NCBI GenBank assembly: GCA_023014485.1
Contig: JAJOZX010000938.1
Span: forward strand, 304,001 to 368,000
Direction: 5' to 3'
DNA length: 64,000 nt
Source of the DNA: Bathynomus jamesi
Taxonomy: Eukaryota > Arthropoda > Malacostraca > Isopoda > Cirolanidae
Shown: positions 1 to 10,950 of the stretch, piece after piece
Numbering within the stretch: position 1 is the first letter of the stretch
How the letters are laid out: every line of letters starts with the position of its first letter
The notes under the pieces: model-generated
Databases searched by the model: none
What the model was told of the DNA's origin: nothing
What the model saw: the letters and a program-made list of their open reading frames with translations, nothing else
Program-made: the position numbers and the translations under genes

Positions 1-267
1 CAGAAAGAACGCCAACGTCAGCTCACAGTTATGGAATGGCTAGCGCAGTACCCAGATCTGAACCCCATCGAGCTAGTGTGAGATAAACTGGATCGACGAG
101 TGAAAACCAAGCAGCCATCCAGTGTTCAGAAGCTCTGGGGTCTCTTACACGAGTGCTGGCAGCAGCTTTCACCAGACTATCTTCTTTCTCTTGTTGAGCG
201 CATGCCTCGAATTTGTTCTGCTGTAATTGCTGCCAGAGGAGGCTATTTTGATGAATCTAAAATTTAG
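1..267 (+). pseudogene. Tc1 transposase, C-terminal fragment
   Basis: The frame is open from the first bases and reads a Tc1/mariner-type DDE transposase C-terminus: YPDLNPIELV, an in-frame TGA, then DKLDRRVK, a typical tail ending RGGYFDESK, and a TAG stop at 265-267. The Glu of PDLNPIE is the third catalytic residue of a DD34E-type enzyme. The TGA, probably from TGG, would truncate the protein. The same change is present in the complete copy, so it predates the duplication. Confidence 0.82.
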
Positions 268-425
268 ACTTTGCTTTTGGTAAATTGTCCTGATTTATTG
301 TTATTTAAGTTCCCATGTTTGTACTTATGAATTTGTGTCATGATAACTTAGTTAATAAATAAGAAACTAAACAAAATTTGAAATTTATGAATATTTCAGA
401 GTGTACTTAAATTTTTGACTGATAG
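1..425 (+). mobile_element. Tc1-like DNA transposon, 3' part cut by the window start
   Basis: This is the right-hand portion of the Tc1-like element that is complete at 19598-20636. It ends with the right TIR GTGTACTTAAATTTTTGACT followed by GATAG and a TA target site. The transposase tail runs 1-267 and carries the PDLNPIE motif with the third catalytic acidic residue. A TGA (bases 79-81) replaces the usual Trp codon shortly after that motif. Nothing upstream is visible because the window begins inside the gene. Confidence 0.88.
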
Positions 426-427
426 TA

Positions 428-1141
428 TATATATATATGTATACAGTATATATATATATTAACCCCTCTTCTATGGCGTTGGTTGGTTCGAAGTCGACGG
501 GGGTGCTGGTTAGGAGGCAGCAACGGATTTGTTACTCACAATAGTTTCTTCTATACTTCTCTCCGATTTCTTCTTACAGTGGATCGGAGGATTCTGTGCA
601 AACTTACTAAATTATCTGACGGTTGACCGATTCTTCTTATAACGTATCGGGAAATATTTTTTTCTACTTTATTGATTGAGTTCTCGGACGAGAGCACGGC
701 TCGAAGGAAAAGATAAAAACTTTCTTTTACTGTAATTTACTGCTAAAATATACAGGTAATACTCAGCCTCTAAGTTAGATTAGACGTTTACAGGGGGAGA
801 GGTTCGACCTCTTTCGACCATGGCTCAGGCCGGAATTTAAAAGTGAGGACGCCGTCGGCCTCCTCGAGGAGGGCTCCAACCTCCTCGCTAAAAGGCTGCT
901 AACAAGGGAGTGTCTCTTATTTTACAAATACAAACATCATATAAGTCTAAATGCTGGGGGATTGCAGTTGAAGGTTAAGTTCCCCCCTTTAAACACATAT
1001 CAGAATTTTGAAAGATTCCAAAATAAAACGAAAAAAAAAAATAATAATAATCGCAATATCGCCGAGTATACATTCCTAAATGGCGACAATTTCGGAGTAG
1101 TACATTGAGTACAATCTAAGTACATTATTAAGTACATTGTA
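428..1141. other. No gene recognised; possible repeat-derived non-coding sequence
   Basis: It starts with a short (TA)n run and then mixed-composition sequence with a moderately GC-rich core (780-900, CCTCCTCGAGGAGG-type palindrome) and an A/AT-rich tail. I find no ORF of note and no TIR. It recurs at 20639-21355. Confidence 0.5.
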
Positions 1142-1735
1142 AAGGGTGATCCAGAGAAATGGGACCCAAAAGAAACCCCTGTAACTCTTAAAGTATAAGT
1201 CCTTTTATAAAATCATACGCATCATTCGAAAGAGGATAGTTACAAGTTTGTACAGGATTGTATAGGTTTTGACAATACAATACAAGATAAGATACAAAAC
1301 AAAATAAAAGTGTTAGTTAAAACTAACCCTTCAAGATGACTGCATGGACTGTGGAACAGCTGCGTTTCATAACTGAGCAATATTATGAGCATGGAAGAAG
1401 TGTAGTTTCAGCTCAAAGATCTTTCAAGACAAATTTTCAGATGTCAAAATCACCTAAGAGCTGAAACTACACTTCTTCCATGTTCGTAATATTGCTCAGT
1501 TATGAAACGCAGCTGTCCCACAGTCCATGCAGTCATCTTGAAGGGTTAGTTTTAACTAACACTTTTATTTTGTTTTGTATCTTATCTTGTCTTGTATTGT
1601 ATTGTCAAAACCTATACAATCCTGTACAAACTTGTAACTATCCTCTTTCGAATGATGCGTATGATTTTATAAAAGGACTTATACTTTAAGAGTTACAGGG
1701 GTTTCTTTTGGGTCCCATTTCTCTGGATAACCCTT
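1142..1735. mobile_element. Fold-back (palindromic) mariner derivative
   Basis: This is an almost perfect 594-bp inverted repeat. The left arm begins AAGGGTGATCCAGAGAAATG and the right arm ends with its complement, with a TA at each side. The arms are about 290 bp each and meet near 1440-1455. Each arm contains the 5' UTR and first codons of a mariner-type transposase (MTAWTVEQLRF, about 36 codons), so the element is the 5' end of a mariner joined to its own reverse complement, with the catalytic part lost. Transcription would give a long hairpin RNA. Confidence 0.87.
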
Positions 1736-1737
1736 TA

Positions 1738-2355
1738 TATTTGGTTTACTACAACTATGATCATAATTACGAATTAATTCACATTCACTTATTATCGGTA
1801 ATTACAGTTTCATTAAAGTACATTAATTACATCATATTAAATTATTATAGTTAATTATAGTTTCATTAAAGTACATCAATTACATTATATTAAAATATTA
1901 CAGTTAATTACAGTTAAGCAGTTAACTACAGCTTTGTTTTGTTTTTACAGTGTTTCATATTTATAGATAATTAAGATGTTAGGAATATAACCAGACCTAA
2001 ATTCTGACGAATCATCGATAGATCTGCTATGTTTTGGTTAAGGTACTAGTTTATTTTATTTACATTTCAGTTTTAATGCTTTTACTTTTTTATAATTTTA
2101 ACTTTTTAACTTCACATTTATTTACCTTTTAGTTTTAATGTTTTACATTTTCTTAGCTACTTTTTATAATTTTTTAAGTTTATTTTAAATTGTTATTAAG
2201 CAATTTGTATTTTGTATGTGATTTGGAATTTTATTGTTTTAGCCCTGAAGATGGAATTAGTGCATTCCGAAACGTTGGTACTATTAAACCTTGAAGGATG
2301 TTTGTATTTTCTCTGGTGTTCCTGTTTATTTTATATATATATATATATATATATT
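1738..2355. other. AT-rich stretch, no gene
   Basis: AT-rich sequence with two imperfect copies of a short ATTACAGTTTCATTAAAGTA motif (about 1800-1915) and a (TA)n run just before the next transposon. No coding region is supported. Confidence 0.5.
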
Positions 2356-2784
2356 AGGGTGATGCAAAATAACTTATCATTTCAAAAACTTGAAGACACC
2401 CTCTAATTTTATTTAATTTAGTGTAAATTCTGAACATGCAAAATTTCAGCACAATTGAAGACATTTTAGAGGTTGCTACCATCCATTGAACATTTTGTAT
2501 ATTGTTATTTTTCAGTTTGTATTTATTGTACATTTATTTATTTTGCAGATTTCATCAAAAATGGTAGTCAGCAACATATAGCAGTCATAACAGACTCTGA
2601 ACCTCTTTCCGTAAACCTTCTCATCCCTTTCATTGCTATAGACGCCGTGGCCGAACATTCTAGAATCATTTCTTTGCTGTGACGTCACTGTGGCGGCCGC
2701 GTCAGTGTAAGTGCGGCGTCACTGACTCAGTATCTTTGCTGCCTTCGCTGAGAGTGGTTGTATAGCAGTTGCTGAGTTGCACTC

Positions 2785-5667
2785 ATGGAGCGGCATACGC
2801 GTCACAAAACAGTTGTTTGGCTCATAGGACATCCTATAGAGTCCTTCAAAGAAACCCAGCTTCCATCTAAAAGGGAAACATTAGCATTGTTTATGAACTA
2901 CAAGATCAATAAAAAGCAACAGGTGAAAACAGCGGCTTTGTTGACTGCTAGAGATGTTATGGATGTGTGGGAAAAGGCACGCATCCCAACAGTGTTGAAA
3001 TGTCATGTCGTGGAGAGAGTAAAGAAACTTTTCAACGAGTGGGAGAAACTAAAGAAGAACAGAAATAATAAGAAGAAGCAATCACCTGCACTACTTCAAA
3101 AACAAGAGAGCTGGCAAAATGACTTGCAAGATCTGTTTGACATTGCACATGCAAGTGCTCTTGACATGATAAAGATAGATGAAGATCGTGAGTTTTTGAT
3201 GCTGCAACGACAAAAAGGAAGAAAAGGCAAAATGTCTGGAGTGGATAAAGTTTTTTCACAAATGGAAGAGATTGCTAGAGAAAAGAAAACATTGCTTGAA
3301 AAGAAAAGAAAGAGGGAAACAGCCGTTTTCGAAGCAGCAGTGCTCTCAAGTTCAAGTCCTTCAAGTTTGAATGAAGATAGTTCAAAATCAGAAGAAGAAT
3401 TTGTTGCTGACCCTCAGCAGCCATCAACTTCGAGACAAAGTAGATCAAAGTCTAAGAGTGCAAAGCTTATGGATTCTTCAATGCTTGTATCCAGTGGCGG
3501 TCCTAGCTTACATGACGCCCTGGGCGAACCTCACCTTCAGCGCCCCCCCCCCCTGTTCGCCAACACACACACATTCGAATCCCCCCAAAATAAAGGACAG
3601 ACATAACTCTTTCACAAAATAACTTTTTATTGGACTAATTGTTGGAACTTCAGAACCAAAACAAAGACTCAAATTTCTGAATTTTACAAATCCTTCATCA
3701 CGTAAATAGAATAACTCACTTAAGAGAATGTAATTATGATACTATGAACAGGAAAAATACAAATTAAATTGCACAACTGCCATAAATAAACTAGAGAATC
3801 AAATTTCTAAATTGTACAAATGCTCTATCACATAAATAGAATAAGACACTTAAGAGCGGGTAATTATTATGCTACACTTTGAACAAGAAACAAAATAAAT
3901 TGCACCACAGCACAACTGCCATCTAAAGCCTGACTCTTCTTACCTTCCTTGATGCAAAGTCATTGATCTTTTATTATTTATTTTATTTTATTTTTTATTT
4001 TTATTTATTTCTTTATTTATTTATTCTTATTTTTATTTTTATTTTTTTTGCAGGCGCTCATGCCGCCCCTCCACAAATGCCGCCCTGTGCGGCTGCCCAT
4101 ATTGCCCATATGAGGAACCGCCACTGCTTGTATCTCTTGATGCTGCAAAAGTAAGTGATAGAGCTGCTTCGGAAATCTTGATCCCAACAATCAATGCTCT
4201 TGGGCAAAACCCTGAAGAATACAGTGTTAGCTATTCATCGATACGGAGAGCAAGACAAAGGAACCGCAAGACAATGGCAGAAAATTTGAAGCAGGATTTC
4301 GAAACAAATTGCCCTCTCCAAATACATTGGGACGGCAAACTACTGGAAGATATTACTGGTCATGAAAATGTTGATCGACTGCCAGTTCTAATTTCCGGCC
4401 AAGGAGTTGATCAGCTTCTTGGTATTCCCAAACTTGCCAGAGGAACTGGTCAAAACATTGCAGATGCTGTCCATCAGTTAGTATTGGAGTGGAATATATC
4501 TGACCAAGTGAAGGGCATGTGTTTTGACACCACTGCCTCCAACACAGGTTCTAAGAGTGGTGCTTGTATGTTACTAGAGCAAAGATTGGATAAAGATATG
4601 CTGTGGCTGGCTTGCCGACATCATATTTTCGAAATAGTGTTAGAAGCTGCAGTTTCTGTCTCCTTGCCATCTTCTAGTGGCCCTGACATACAACTGTTTA
4701 AGAGATTCAAAGCAAACTGGGTGGAAATTGACAAGAACAATTACCAAACAGCAACAGATGACCCTAACATTGCAGAGAAAATCTCAGATGCTGAAGAACT
4801 CATTCAATTTGCTCAAGCTCAGCTTGATGAACAGCAGCCTCGTGATGACTACAAGGAATTGCTCGAGCTAACGCTCATTTTCATCGGTAGTGCCCCCAAG
4901 TCAGGAATCAGCTTTAAAGCACCCGGAGCTTATCACAGAGCACGATGGATGGGCAAGCTAATTTACTGCATTAAAATTTGGATGTTTAAATCTCAGTTTA
5001 AACTAACTGAGAGAGAAAAAAGGACTGAGATGTTTGCTGCTTTTCAGCTGCGATATACATCAGATCGTGGTACCTGGCACCCATACCCTCATGCGCCCCC
5101 CGTTCAGATTTGCATTTTGTGCAAAGTCTGCAGCTCTACAAGCAAAAGCATGACAAAATTGCAAGTGCTGCACTCAATAAGTTTTTGAGACATTTGTGGT
5201 ACCTCTCTGAGGAGCTTGTGGCGCTTGCATTTTTTGATTCAGCTGTTTCGCATGAGACAAAAAACAAAATGAAGCATGCTCTGCAGAAACCAGTTGACTC
5301 AAAACCGAGCAAACGAGCATCAATAAATCCTGAATCAGCTGGGCAGAAACAACTGCAGGATTTCGTTACTGCAAACACAAAAAGATTCTTTGAAATCCTA
5401 GAGGTGCCTTGCACTTTTCTTGAAAAAGATGCTGAAGAATGGAATGATGATGAAAGTTATGCGAATGCAAGAGATATCGCATATGGACTCAAAGTGGTAA
5501 ACGACATTGCGGAAAGAGGTGTACGACTGATGGAGGAATACAACAAACTGATAACCAATGATGAAGAGCAGAAACAATACCTTCTTCAAATTGTTAAAAG
5601 TTACAGGTCGTCACTCTCAAACAAAAACAAGAAAACATTACTCTTGCTTCACAAAAAACGAAAATAA
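2785..5667 (+). pseudogene. Transposase of the 4.7-kb element, split by a MITE and a frameshift
   Basis: The start ATG at 2785 opens an N-terminal part of about 235 codons, rich in Lys/Arg and coiled-coil-like, with a Ser-rich linker. Reading is interrupted by the MITE at 3492-4126 and resumes in the same frame directly after the 8-bp duplication. The core carries GMCFDTTASNTG, WLACRHHIFE and PGAYHRARWMGK, which look like an RNase-H-fold transposase. A frame change between about 5030 and 5130 leads into the C-terminal segment that ends at 5667. It would cut and re-insert the element in the nucleus. The family name is uncertain. The promoter area (2680-2735) holds a perfect TGACGTCA and a TGACTCA site. 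Confidence 0.7.
3492..4126. mobile_element. hAT-type MITE inserted in the transposase gene
   Basis: A 635-bp non-coding element with termini CAGTGGCGG and CCGCCACTG, flanked on both sides by the 8-bp direct repeat CTTGTATC (3484-3491 and 4127-4134). An 8-bp target duplication and CAGTGG-type ends are hAT hallmarks. The host transposase frame is continuous from one flank to the other, which confirms the insertion boundaries. The interior is AT-rich with a T-rich run at about 3970-4050. Confidence 0.9.
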
Positions 5668-5855
5668 ACATACATAAGTGGTTATGATATGCCTACTGGG
5701 GAAACTTCCACATAAAAAAAAGTTAACGCGCTATACGCTGTACCTCAGAGGGTGGTGCGGAAATCAGCGTGCCTATTATTTACTATTTTATGAGCTCACT
5801 ACGTACTATAGTCTAGAATGTCATCGTTTTTTTTCAAACTAGGTTAACTAGGTAC

Positions 5856-6862
5856 ATATGACGCGTTCGGTGGAGAAGGGGCGAACGCAACATTTTCGAA
5901 TTATGCCACAAAATGCAGTTAAAGTTTGTAAACTTTAAACCTTTGTATTTTTCCGGTTTATTGAAATGTTGTATGAATTTGAACACATATTTGAGTAAAA
6001 TATTGTTGTGTAATATGTCGATATAATAAAACGCCAAGAAATTTTACAATATTATTTATTGATAGCTTCTGATGTTAACTGGTGTAATCCATTATTTGGT
6101 CCTCTTCGTCGAATGTTGTATTACCTGCTTCAACTGTTTCGGTTTCTTCCAGTGCCTTTAACAATCTTGTATAATAGTTCACTGCAGTTGCAGGCATTAG
6201 GTCTGATAATTCTTTGAGATCTTTTATTTTTTCCTTAGTTATTGGCAGCAATTGGGAATACTTTGGTTGCAGTGTCTGCTGGGCTAGATTGAATAAACTG
6301 ACACTGTAGGATTTTTTCCCTTTCTGCAGTCTGACGGGATGGCTATTATCTGGGGTTGTGCGGTATGCAGTAGATATTACGTAGCCTTCTTTGTGTTGAA
6401 AGTCAAATATTAACTTTCTTGCATCTGTAAATTTAGTAGTTGTTGATTTCCTAATGACAATGCACGTTTTTAGGACGTCAAAATCGAGAAAATCAGCCTG
6501 TTTCATTTCTACAACTAGGAAGCGCTGCGAAACGGCTGTAGTTATGGCCGTAACATAATCTTTTTTGGTGTAAATAATATTGCTGTAATTATTTTTTATA
6601 TTTTGTTCAATTTGGCCAAATTGAGCATCACAGGGCATTGTCGAGTGACCAGAAAGTAGATAGATGTGTTCAATGTGAAGCAATGATGCGGAGGGAATTT
6701 CTCTGAGATACATTAAAACCTAAATTTTACCGTGAAAGAGTGCAGACTAACATCTAATTTTTTGCATAGGTAAAGCAAAGGTTTTAAAGGATAATTATAC
6801 GACAAAAAACTCATTTTTCGAATTTTGTGGCGTTCGCCCCTTCTCCACCGAACGCGTCATAT
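5856..6862 (-). mobile_element. Nested TIR element with ATATGACGCGTTCGG ends
   Basis: Inverted termini of about 33 bp bound a 1.0-kb segment: ATATGACGCGTTCGGTGGAG at 5856 and its complement ending at 6862, both continuing AAGGGGCGAACGC. It contains one minus-strand ORF (6075-6713). No target duplication is obvious. It is probably a non-autonomous or internally deleted copy inserted in, or captured by, the 4.7-kb element. Confidence 0.82.
6075..6713 (-). CDS. ORF in the nested element, DUF7869-like transposon protein fragment
   Basis: A 212-codon open frame. Near the N-terminus it reads LLSGHSTMPCD followed by a charged stretch, resembling the GHS-x-x-P-x-D region of the DUF7869 proteins found in many arthropod and mollusc transposons. 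The similarity is judged by eye. The rest is a Lys/Thr-rich region with a Glu-rich C-terminus. The start at 6713 may be secondary: the family protein is normally much longer, so this is probably the C-terminal part only. It is identical in both duplication copies (26270-26908), and no frame damage is visible. Confidence 0.55.
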   Translation of the reverse strand: MYLREIPSASLLHIEHIYLLSGHSTMPCDAQFGQIEQNIKNNYSNIIYTKKDYVTAITTAVSQRFLVVEMKQADFLDFDVLKTCIVIRKSTTTKFTDARKLIFDFQHKEGYVISTAYRTTPDNSHPVRLQKGKKSYSVSLFNLAQQTLQPKYSQLLPITKEKIKDLKELSDLMPATAVNYYTRLLKALEETETVEAGNTTFDEEDQIMDYTS

Positions 6863-7072
6863 CAAACCGGCTCCGGCGAAAATATCAACAAAACAATATT
6901 TTTGAGCACAAACTGATATACATTTATTTTTAAAGCTTGGTAGCAACCTCTAATTTTCTCCTTTTCAACCCCAAATTTCGCATACAATGCTTTCTTAGGA
7001 ATATAAATAAAATAGGAGGGTGTCTCCCTGAAAATTGAAAAAAAAAATTTGACCCCTTTTTTGCATCACCCT

Positions 7073-8186
7073 AAATTATATATATATAACATAACACACA
7101 TAATAATGTTTTATAAATTAGAAACAACAAGAGAGAAGATTTTCACCTCAGAAGAACTCGCTTTTGCTGCTGTCAGCAGAATTCGAACACTCGTATGAGC
7201 ATTTATGAATATCTTGCGAGAAGTGAAAAATTGAAAAGAAAAAGTAAAAAGAATACATGTAAGGTAATTATGTACGTCCTCAGTGGACATGTACGAATCC
7301 ATAAAGTTTTGTAAACATAGTCACACAATAGGTTGACAATAGGTAGACAATAGGTAGCGGAATGAATAATTAATAAAATTAACAAAAGATAAAGGTCAAG
7401 AAAGGAAATGGACGTATGAATGAACAACATATAAATAATAATAGGTTAAAGAATTTACCATACATTGAATACGAAAGATATCCACATACTAAATACGTGA
7501 TTCAGTATTCAAGGTAAGGAAAACGTGAAGAGAATTAAGTTACTTTATGACGTCATAGTTATTCAAATTATACCATACGTCAATTCATAATTAATACGGA
7601 ATAGTTATTTAATTTGTACGTACAGTACAAGTCATTATTGGGAGAATTTAGAAGAGATGAATCAGAGAAATACAGTAAGGAAAGGTTTATAGCCATTGTA
7701 CAAAGAGTGAGTGAAACTATTAATTAAATAAATATACTTATACGAGTATGCAGTAAACATTAAAGAATTGGTACATTTGGGAAGAATTAAATAAATGAAT
7801 AAAGAAGTACAACTAAGGGTTCCAATCATGCCATATGCAATGTGCATGCATAATCTAATAAAATTTAGGGATGAGGGTTAGATGCAAGACAACCATAATT
7901 AATTATAATAAATTCTCCAACAAATGAAAAATGGAAATATGGATACGACTAAACCATAGAAATGGTAGGTCGCATGGTTGTGACACTGAAAAAAAAATAG
8001 AAAGCAGAAATCGAAATTCTATCCAAACTCGCATCAGGCGACTTTGGTTCCTCATGTAAAAATGAACATTCGAACATAAAAACCATACAAACATAAGTAC
8101 TGTATGAAGACAATGAATATAAGGATCCAGATAAGGATTATATAATGATTATATCGGAATTATTCATTGTTCATTTTTACATATAT
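7073..8186. other. AT-rich stretch, no gene
   Basis: About 1.1 kb of AT-rich sequence with only short, biased ORFs. A GACAATAGGTAGACAATAGGTAG-type microrepeat lies at about 7330-7360. No TIR, RNA gene or protein similarity is recognised. Confidence 0.5.
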
Positions 8187-8380
8187 ATGTTTATGGAAGT
8201 ATATGTTAACAACCCTGTCCCGAGTTCGTTACTCGGTGCTGGCGGATGATGCGTAGCACTTCCACTTAATCTTCCTTTTGAACCCAGTTAGGATAGTTGC
8301 TTTGTGTTTATTATTTGATCCGGGTACCCTATCCTACATTTTCTCTTATTATAACTCCTTGTAACTCTCTCTTCCTATAT

Positions 8381-8440
<60 letters not shown>

Positions 8441-8560
8441 GTATGTTTAAGGAAGTATAGCCTAACAACCTGGTTAGGCCACCAGCTTGCTGTTTATTAT
8501 TTGATCCGGACGCCCTAATCGGCATTTTATCTTATTTTAACTCTCTCCCATATACTGTAT
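8187..8560 (+). repeat. Dispersed SINE-like repeat units with a (TA)n microsatellite
   Basis: A roughly 190-bp unit (8187-8378) starting ATGTTTATGGAAGTATATG and ending CTCTCTCTTCCTATA, followed by (TA)n and a shortened second unit (8443-8560). The same unit recurs at 19212-19395, 19399-19590 and 28383-28735. Inside it, GAGTTCGTTACTCGG or GGGTTCGTTACCCGG resembles a tRNA-type box B, so a tRNA-derived SINE is possible. I cannot identify a box A. Confidence 0.6.
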
Positions 8561-8892
8561 ACATCGCGGTGTCCTGATATATAAATGCATGTTTACTACA
8601 GGATACTGTGCAACGCTTTCTGTAATTAATGTATTCTATTAAGTATTTAGAGATTGAATTTTGTTTATAAAATATTTACGTTTAATAAATTTATAGAATG
8701 TTCTACAGGTAGGGTTTTAGAATTATTAAAACTTTAAAGTATTCCAACGTTCCTAGGCTCGAAACCTTGTGATGGTAGGCATTTCGTACTATGCACACTT
8801 AGGATAAAATTATTTCCGGCGCTGTAAATTAGTGTACTTGTAACGCCTTGGAGCTCTCTCTCTCTCTCTCTCTCTCTCTCTTCATATATATA

Positions 8893-10110
8893 CAGGGTGT
8901 CCCATAAGTCCGGCATGATAGGAAAAATAATAAAAAAAGGCAAAACAAAAGCTTTTATTTACAGAACGTGCTCAATATGTCCACCATTGTTTTCAATACA
9001 CAAATTAAGACGTGATACCTAGTCAGCAAGCACACGGTGAATGATGTCAGGAGTAATGGTGTTACATGCCCCAATAATGCGCTGTCGCAAATGTTTAACA
9101 CTCCTAATTTTCTCTGCGTATACCAGCGCTTTCAAGTGGCCCCAGAGATAAAAATCTAGTGGCGTGAGATCCGGGCTTCAAGCTGGCCATTCTACAGGCC
9201 CTCGACGTCCTATCCAATGACCAGGGAATTGTTGGTACAGGTATTCCCTTACTTGGGTGCTGTAATGTGCAGGAGCGCCGTCTTGCTGGAACCATGTGGG
9301 AAATTTTCTTCTTCGTTCAAGACACTGGGAAATGCTTCTTCCTTGAGCATACGTAGGTAGGTGCCTCCAGTGACATATTCATCGAAAAAGAGGGGGCCTA
9401 TGATGCGATCGTTCCAAATGCCACACCATACCATCACCCGAAATGCACCTTGTTCCTTTGAAGAGGTATACCAGTGAGGGTTGTTTTGAGACCAGTAGCG
9501 GGTGTTCTGTCGATTTACTTCACCATTTCCATAAAAAACAGCCTCGTCACTGAACAGAATGGTGGACGAAAAATTGGCATCCCGAGCGAGCATATTGTAC
9601 CGTAGCCCATTCACAAAATTCCATCCGCCGGTCGGGATCATCTTCGCTTAATTTCTGTAGGATCTGAAGTTTGTATGGATGCCATTTGTGAGCCTGTAGA
9701 ATGCGATGGATGCTACTTTTCGACACTCCTCTCTCGGCGGACAATCGCCGAAGAGACTTATTGGGACTTCTGTTAAAATGAGCCAGGATAGCAGTCGCTG
9801 TATCATCGTCAGTGGACCTCCTTGAAGGTCCACTGCGTGGTTTATCTTCTATGGATCCTGTTTCCTTAAACTTTGCAACAAGTCTGCTAACACAACTCTG
9901 TGTTATTGGCTCGCGGTCTGGATGCAGTCTGTTAAATTCAGCAGCTGCCTCTCTTTGACTCCGATTTCCTATTTGTAGAATTACCTTCATTCGTTCTTCC
10001 TTGCTCACAGACATTATGGCCTGTACACAGAGAAAAATATGAATTATGCTTTGTAGAAATAGAAAAATATGAATTTCTCCTATGATGCCGGACTTATGGG
10101 ACATCCTGTG
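8893..10110 (-). mobile_element. Mariner-type (DD41D-like) DNA transposon, copy 1
   Basis: The element starts CAGGGTGTCCCATAAGTCCG at 8893 and ends with the imperfect complement at 10110. TA is present at both flanks. It is 1218 bp, the usual size for a mariner-type element, and carries one transposase gene on the minus strand. Confidence 0.9.
8959..10014 (-). pseudogene. Mariner-type transposase, broken
   Basis: Chosen start ATG at 10014 (MSVSKEERMK). The N-terminal two-helix-turn-helix DNA-binding region runs to about residue 110. Catalytic blocks are SDEAVF, QQDGAPAH and SPDLTPLD. I count 41 residues between the second and third acidic residues, as in DD41D elements. Breaks: a frameshift near 9620; a 1-base deletion at about 9297 relative to copy 2; and a TGA just before SPDLTPLD where the family usually has Arg, which suggests CGA-to-TGA decay. 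It cannot encode active transposase. Confidence 0.83.
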
Positions 10111-10547
10111 TAACGGGTGTGCCATAAAAAAGGGTACATTTTAAAAAGGCTATAAAATCAACATTTGTCATTTAATTTTAATAAAACTTCTACACAATGA
10201 AATATATGTATTTATCATAAGCAGCCATCCCTATAGACCAAATCTACTATGCTTTCAGTCCTAAAATGTTTAGTTCAATTCAGTTTCTAATTAATCAGTA
10301 GTCAATATCTATTTTAGTTTATGCTGTTCTTTAACTGCTGTTATTTGCCCTTATAGTAGAACGCTAATAAAAAATTCTTCGTATATTTATGTTTCAATAA
10401 TTAACTAAATTTGATTCCTTGTGCGGGACGAATAAGAATATTTATAATTACTTGAGATTTTGCTAATTTTGTTATTTTGTCAAATGGAATATATTGAAGG
10501 GGTGAGATGGTGAAATTTGCAAATTCGAAAAATAAGAACCACCCTAA
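10111..10547. other. No gene recognised
   Basis: AT-rich sequence between the mariner right end and a penton relic. No ORF or repeat structure of note. Confidence 0.5.
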
Positions 10548-10950
10548 GCTTCACTGTTAAGCTCCCATCACCGAATGGGAATTTTTTTCCCTCAATCGTT
10601 CTTATATATATTGAGATATTGAATAATAGATTAGTCGCAACATTCACATAATGGGGCTTGTCATATGTAATGCTCAAGCTCTTCCCTCTTGGTTGGGAAT
10701 GTGTGCAATGCGGAACAGACGAGCCTGGGTATTCCCAACAAATTGATGCTCCACGATATTGCTGTAAATAGAGCACATGTCTGGGGATGGATAGCCATCA
10801 CCCAATTTCTCCAATTTCAACTGACATAAAACTAGACAAGTCATGTTGTGCCTCGTGAAATGTATCTCTTTGGAACGCTGCTCCATATCGGCCCTCGGTT
10901 ATATTTTGGAACAATCCTTTGTCTTTAATATTCCTATTATCCTGTGATTT
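10548..10950 (-). pseudogene. Polinton/adintovirus penton-like protein relic, copy 1
   Basis: Minus-strand reading resembles the C-terminal half of the intact penton gene at 38735-39598: a conserved EGRYGAAFQRDTFHEA block, then PDMCSIYSNIV, then ITYDKPHYVNVATNLL and PFGDGSLTVKL. It lacks the N-terminal half and the last few residues, and frames change between segments, with one extra 1-base loss near 10687 relative to copy 2. It adjoins the G-rich repeat at 10951. Family membership comes from similarity to the other copies in this window. Confidence 0.8.

Larger units (their letters stand above)
2356..7072 (+). mobile_element. 4.7-kb DNA transposon with AGGGTGATGCAAAA termini
   Basis: The two ends are inverted: AGGGTGATGCAAAA at 2356 and TTTTGCATCACCCT ending at 7072, each flanked by A/T-rich bases. 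A plus-strand transposase gene (2785-5667) fills the left half. A separate TIR element with its own minus-strand ORF sits at 5856-6862. A hAT-type MITE splits the transposase gene at 3492-4126. I cannot place the superfamily. The central protein has an RNase-H-like look (FDTTASNTG followed by LACRHH), as in hAT-related or other DDE enzymes. Confidence 0.8.

Noticed and set aside
8734..8943. Minus-strand ORF with a Glu-Arg repeat, and similar ones at 16551-16760 and 36776-36987
   Set aside because: The repeat is the translation of (CT)n microsatellites. There is no independent evidence of a gene.
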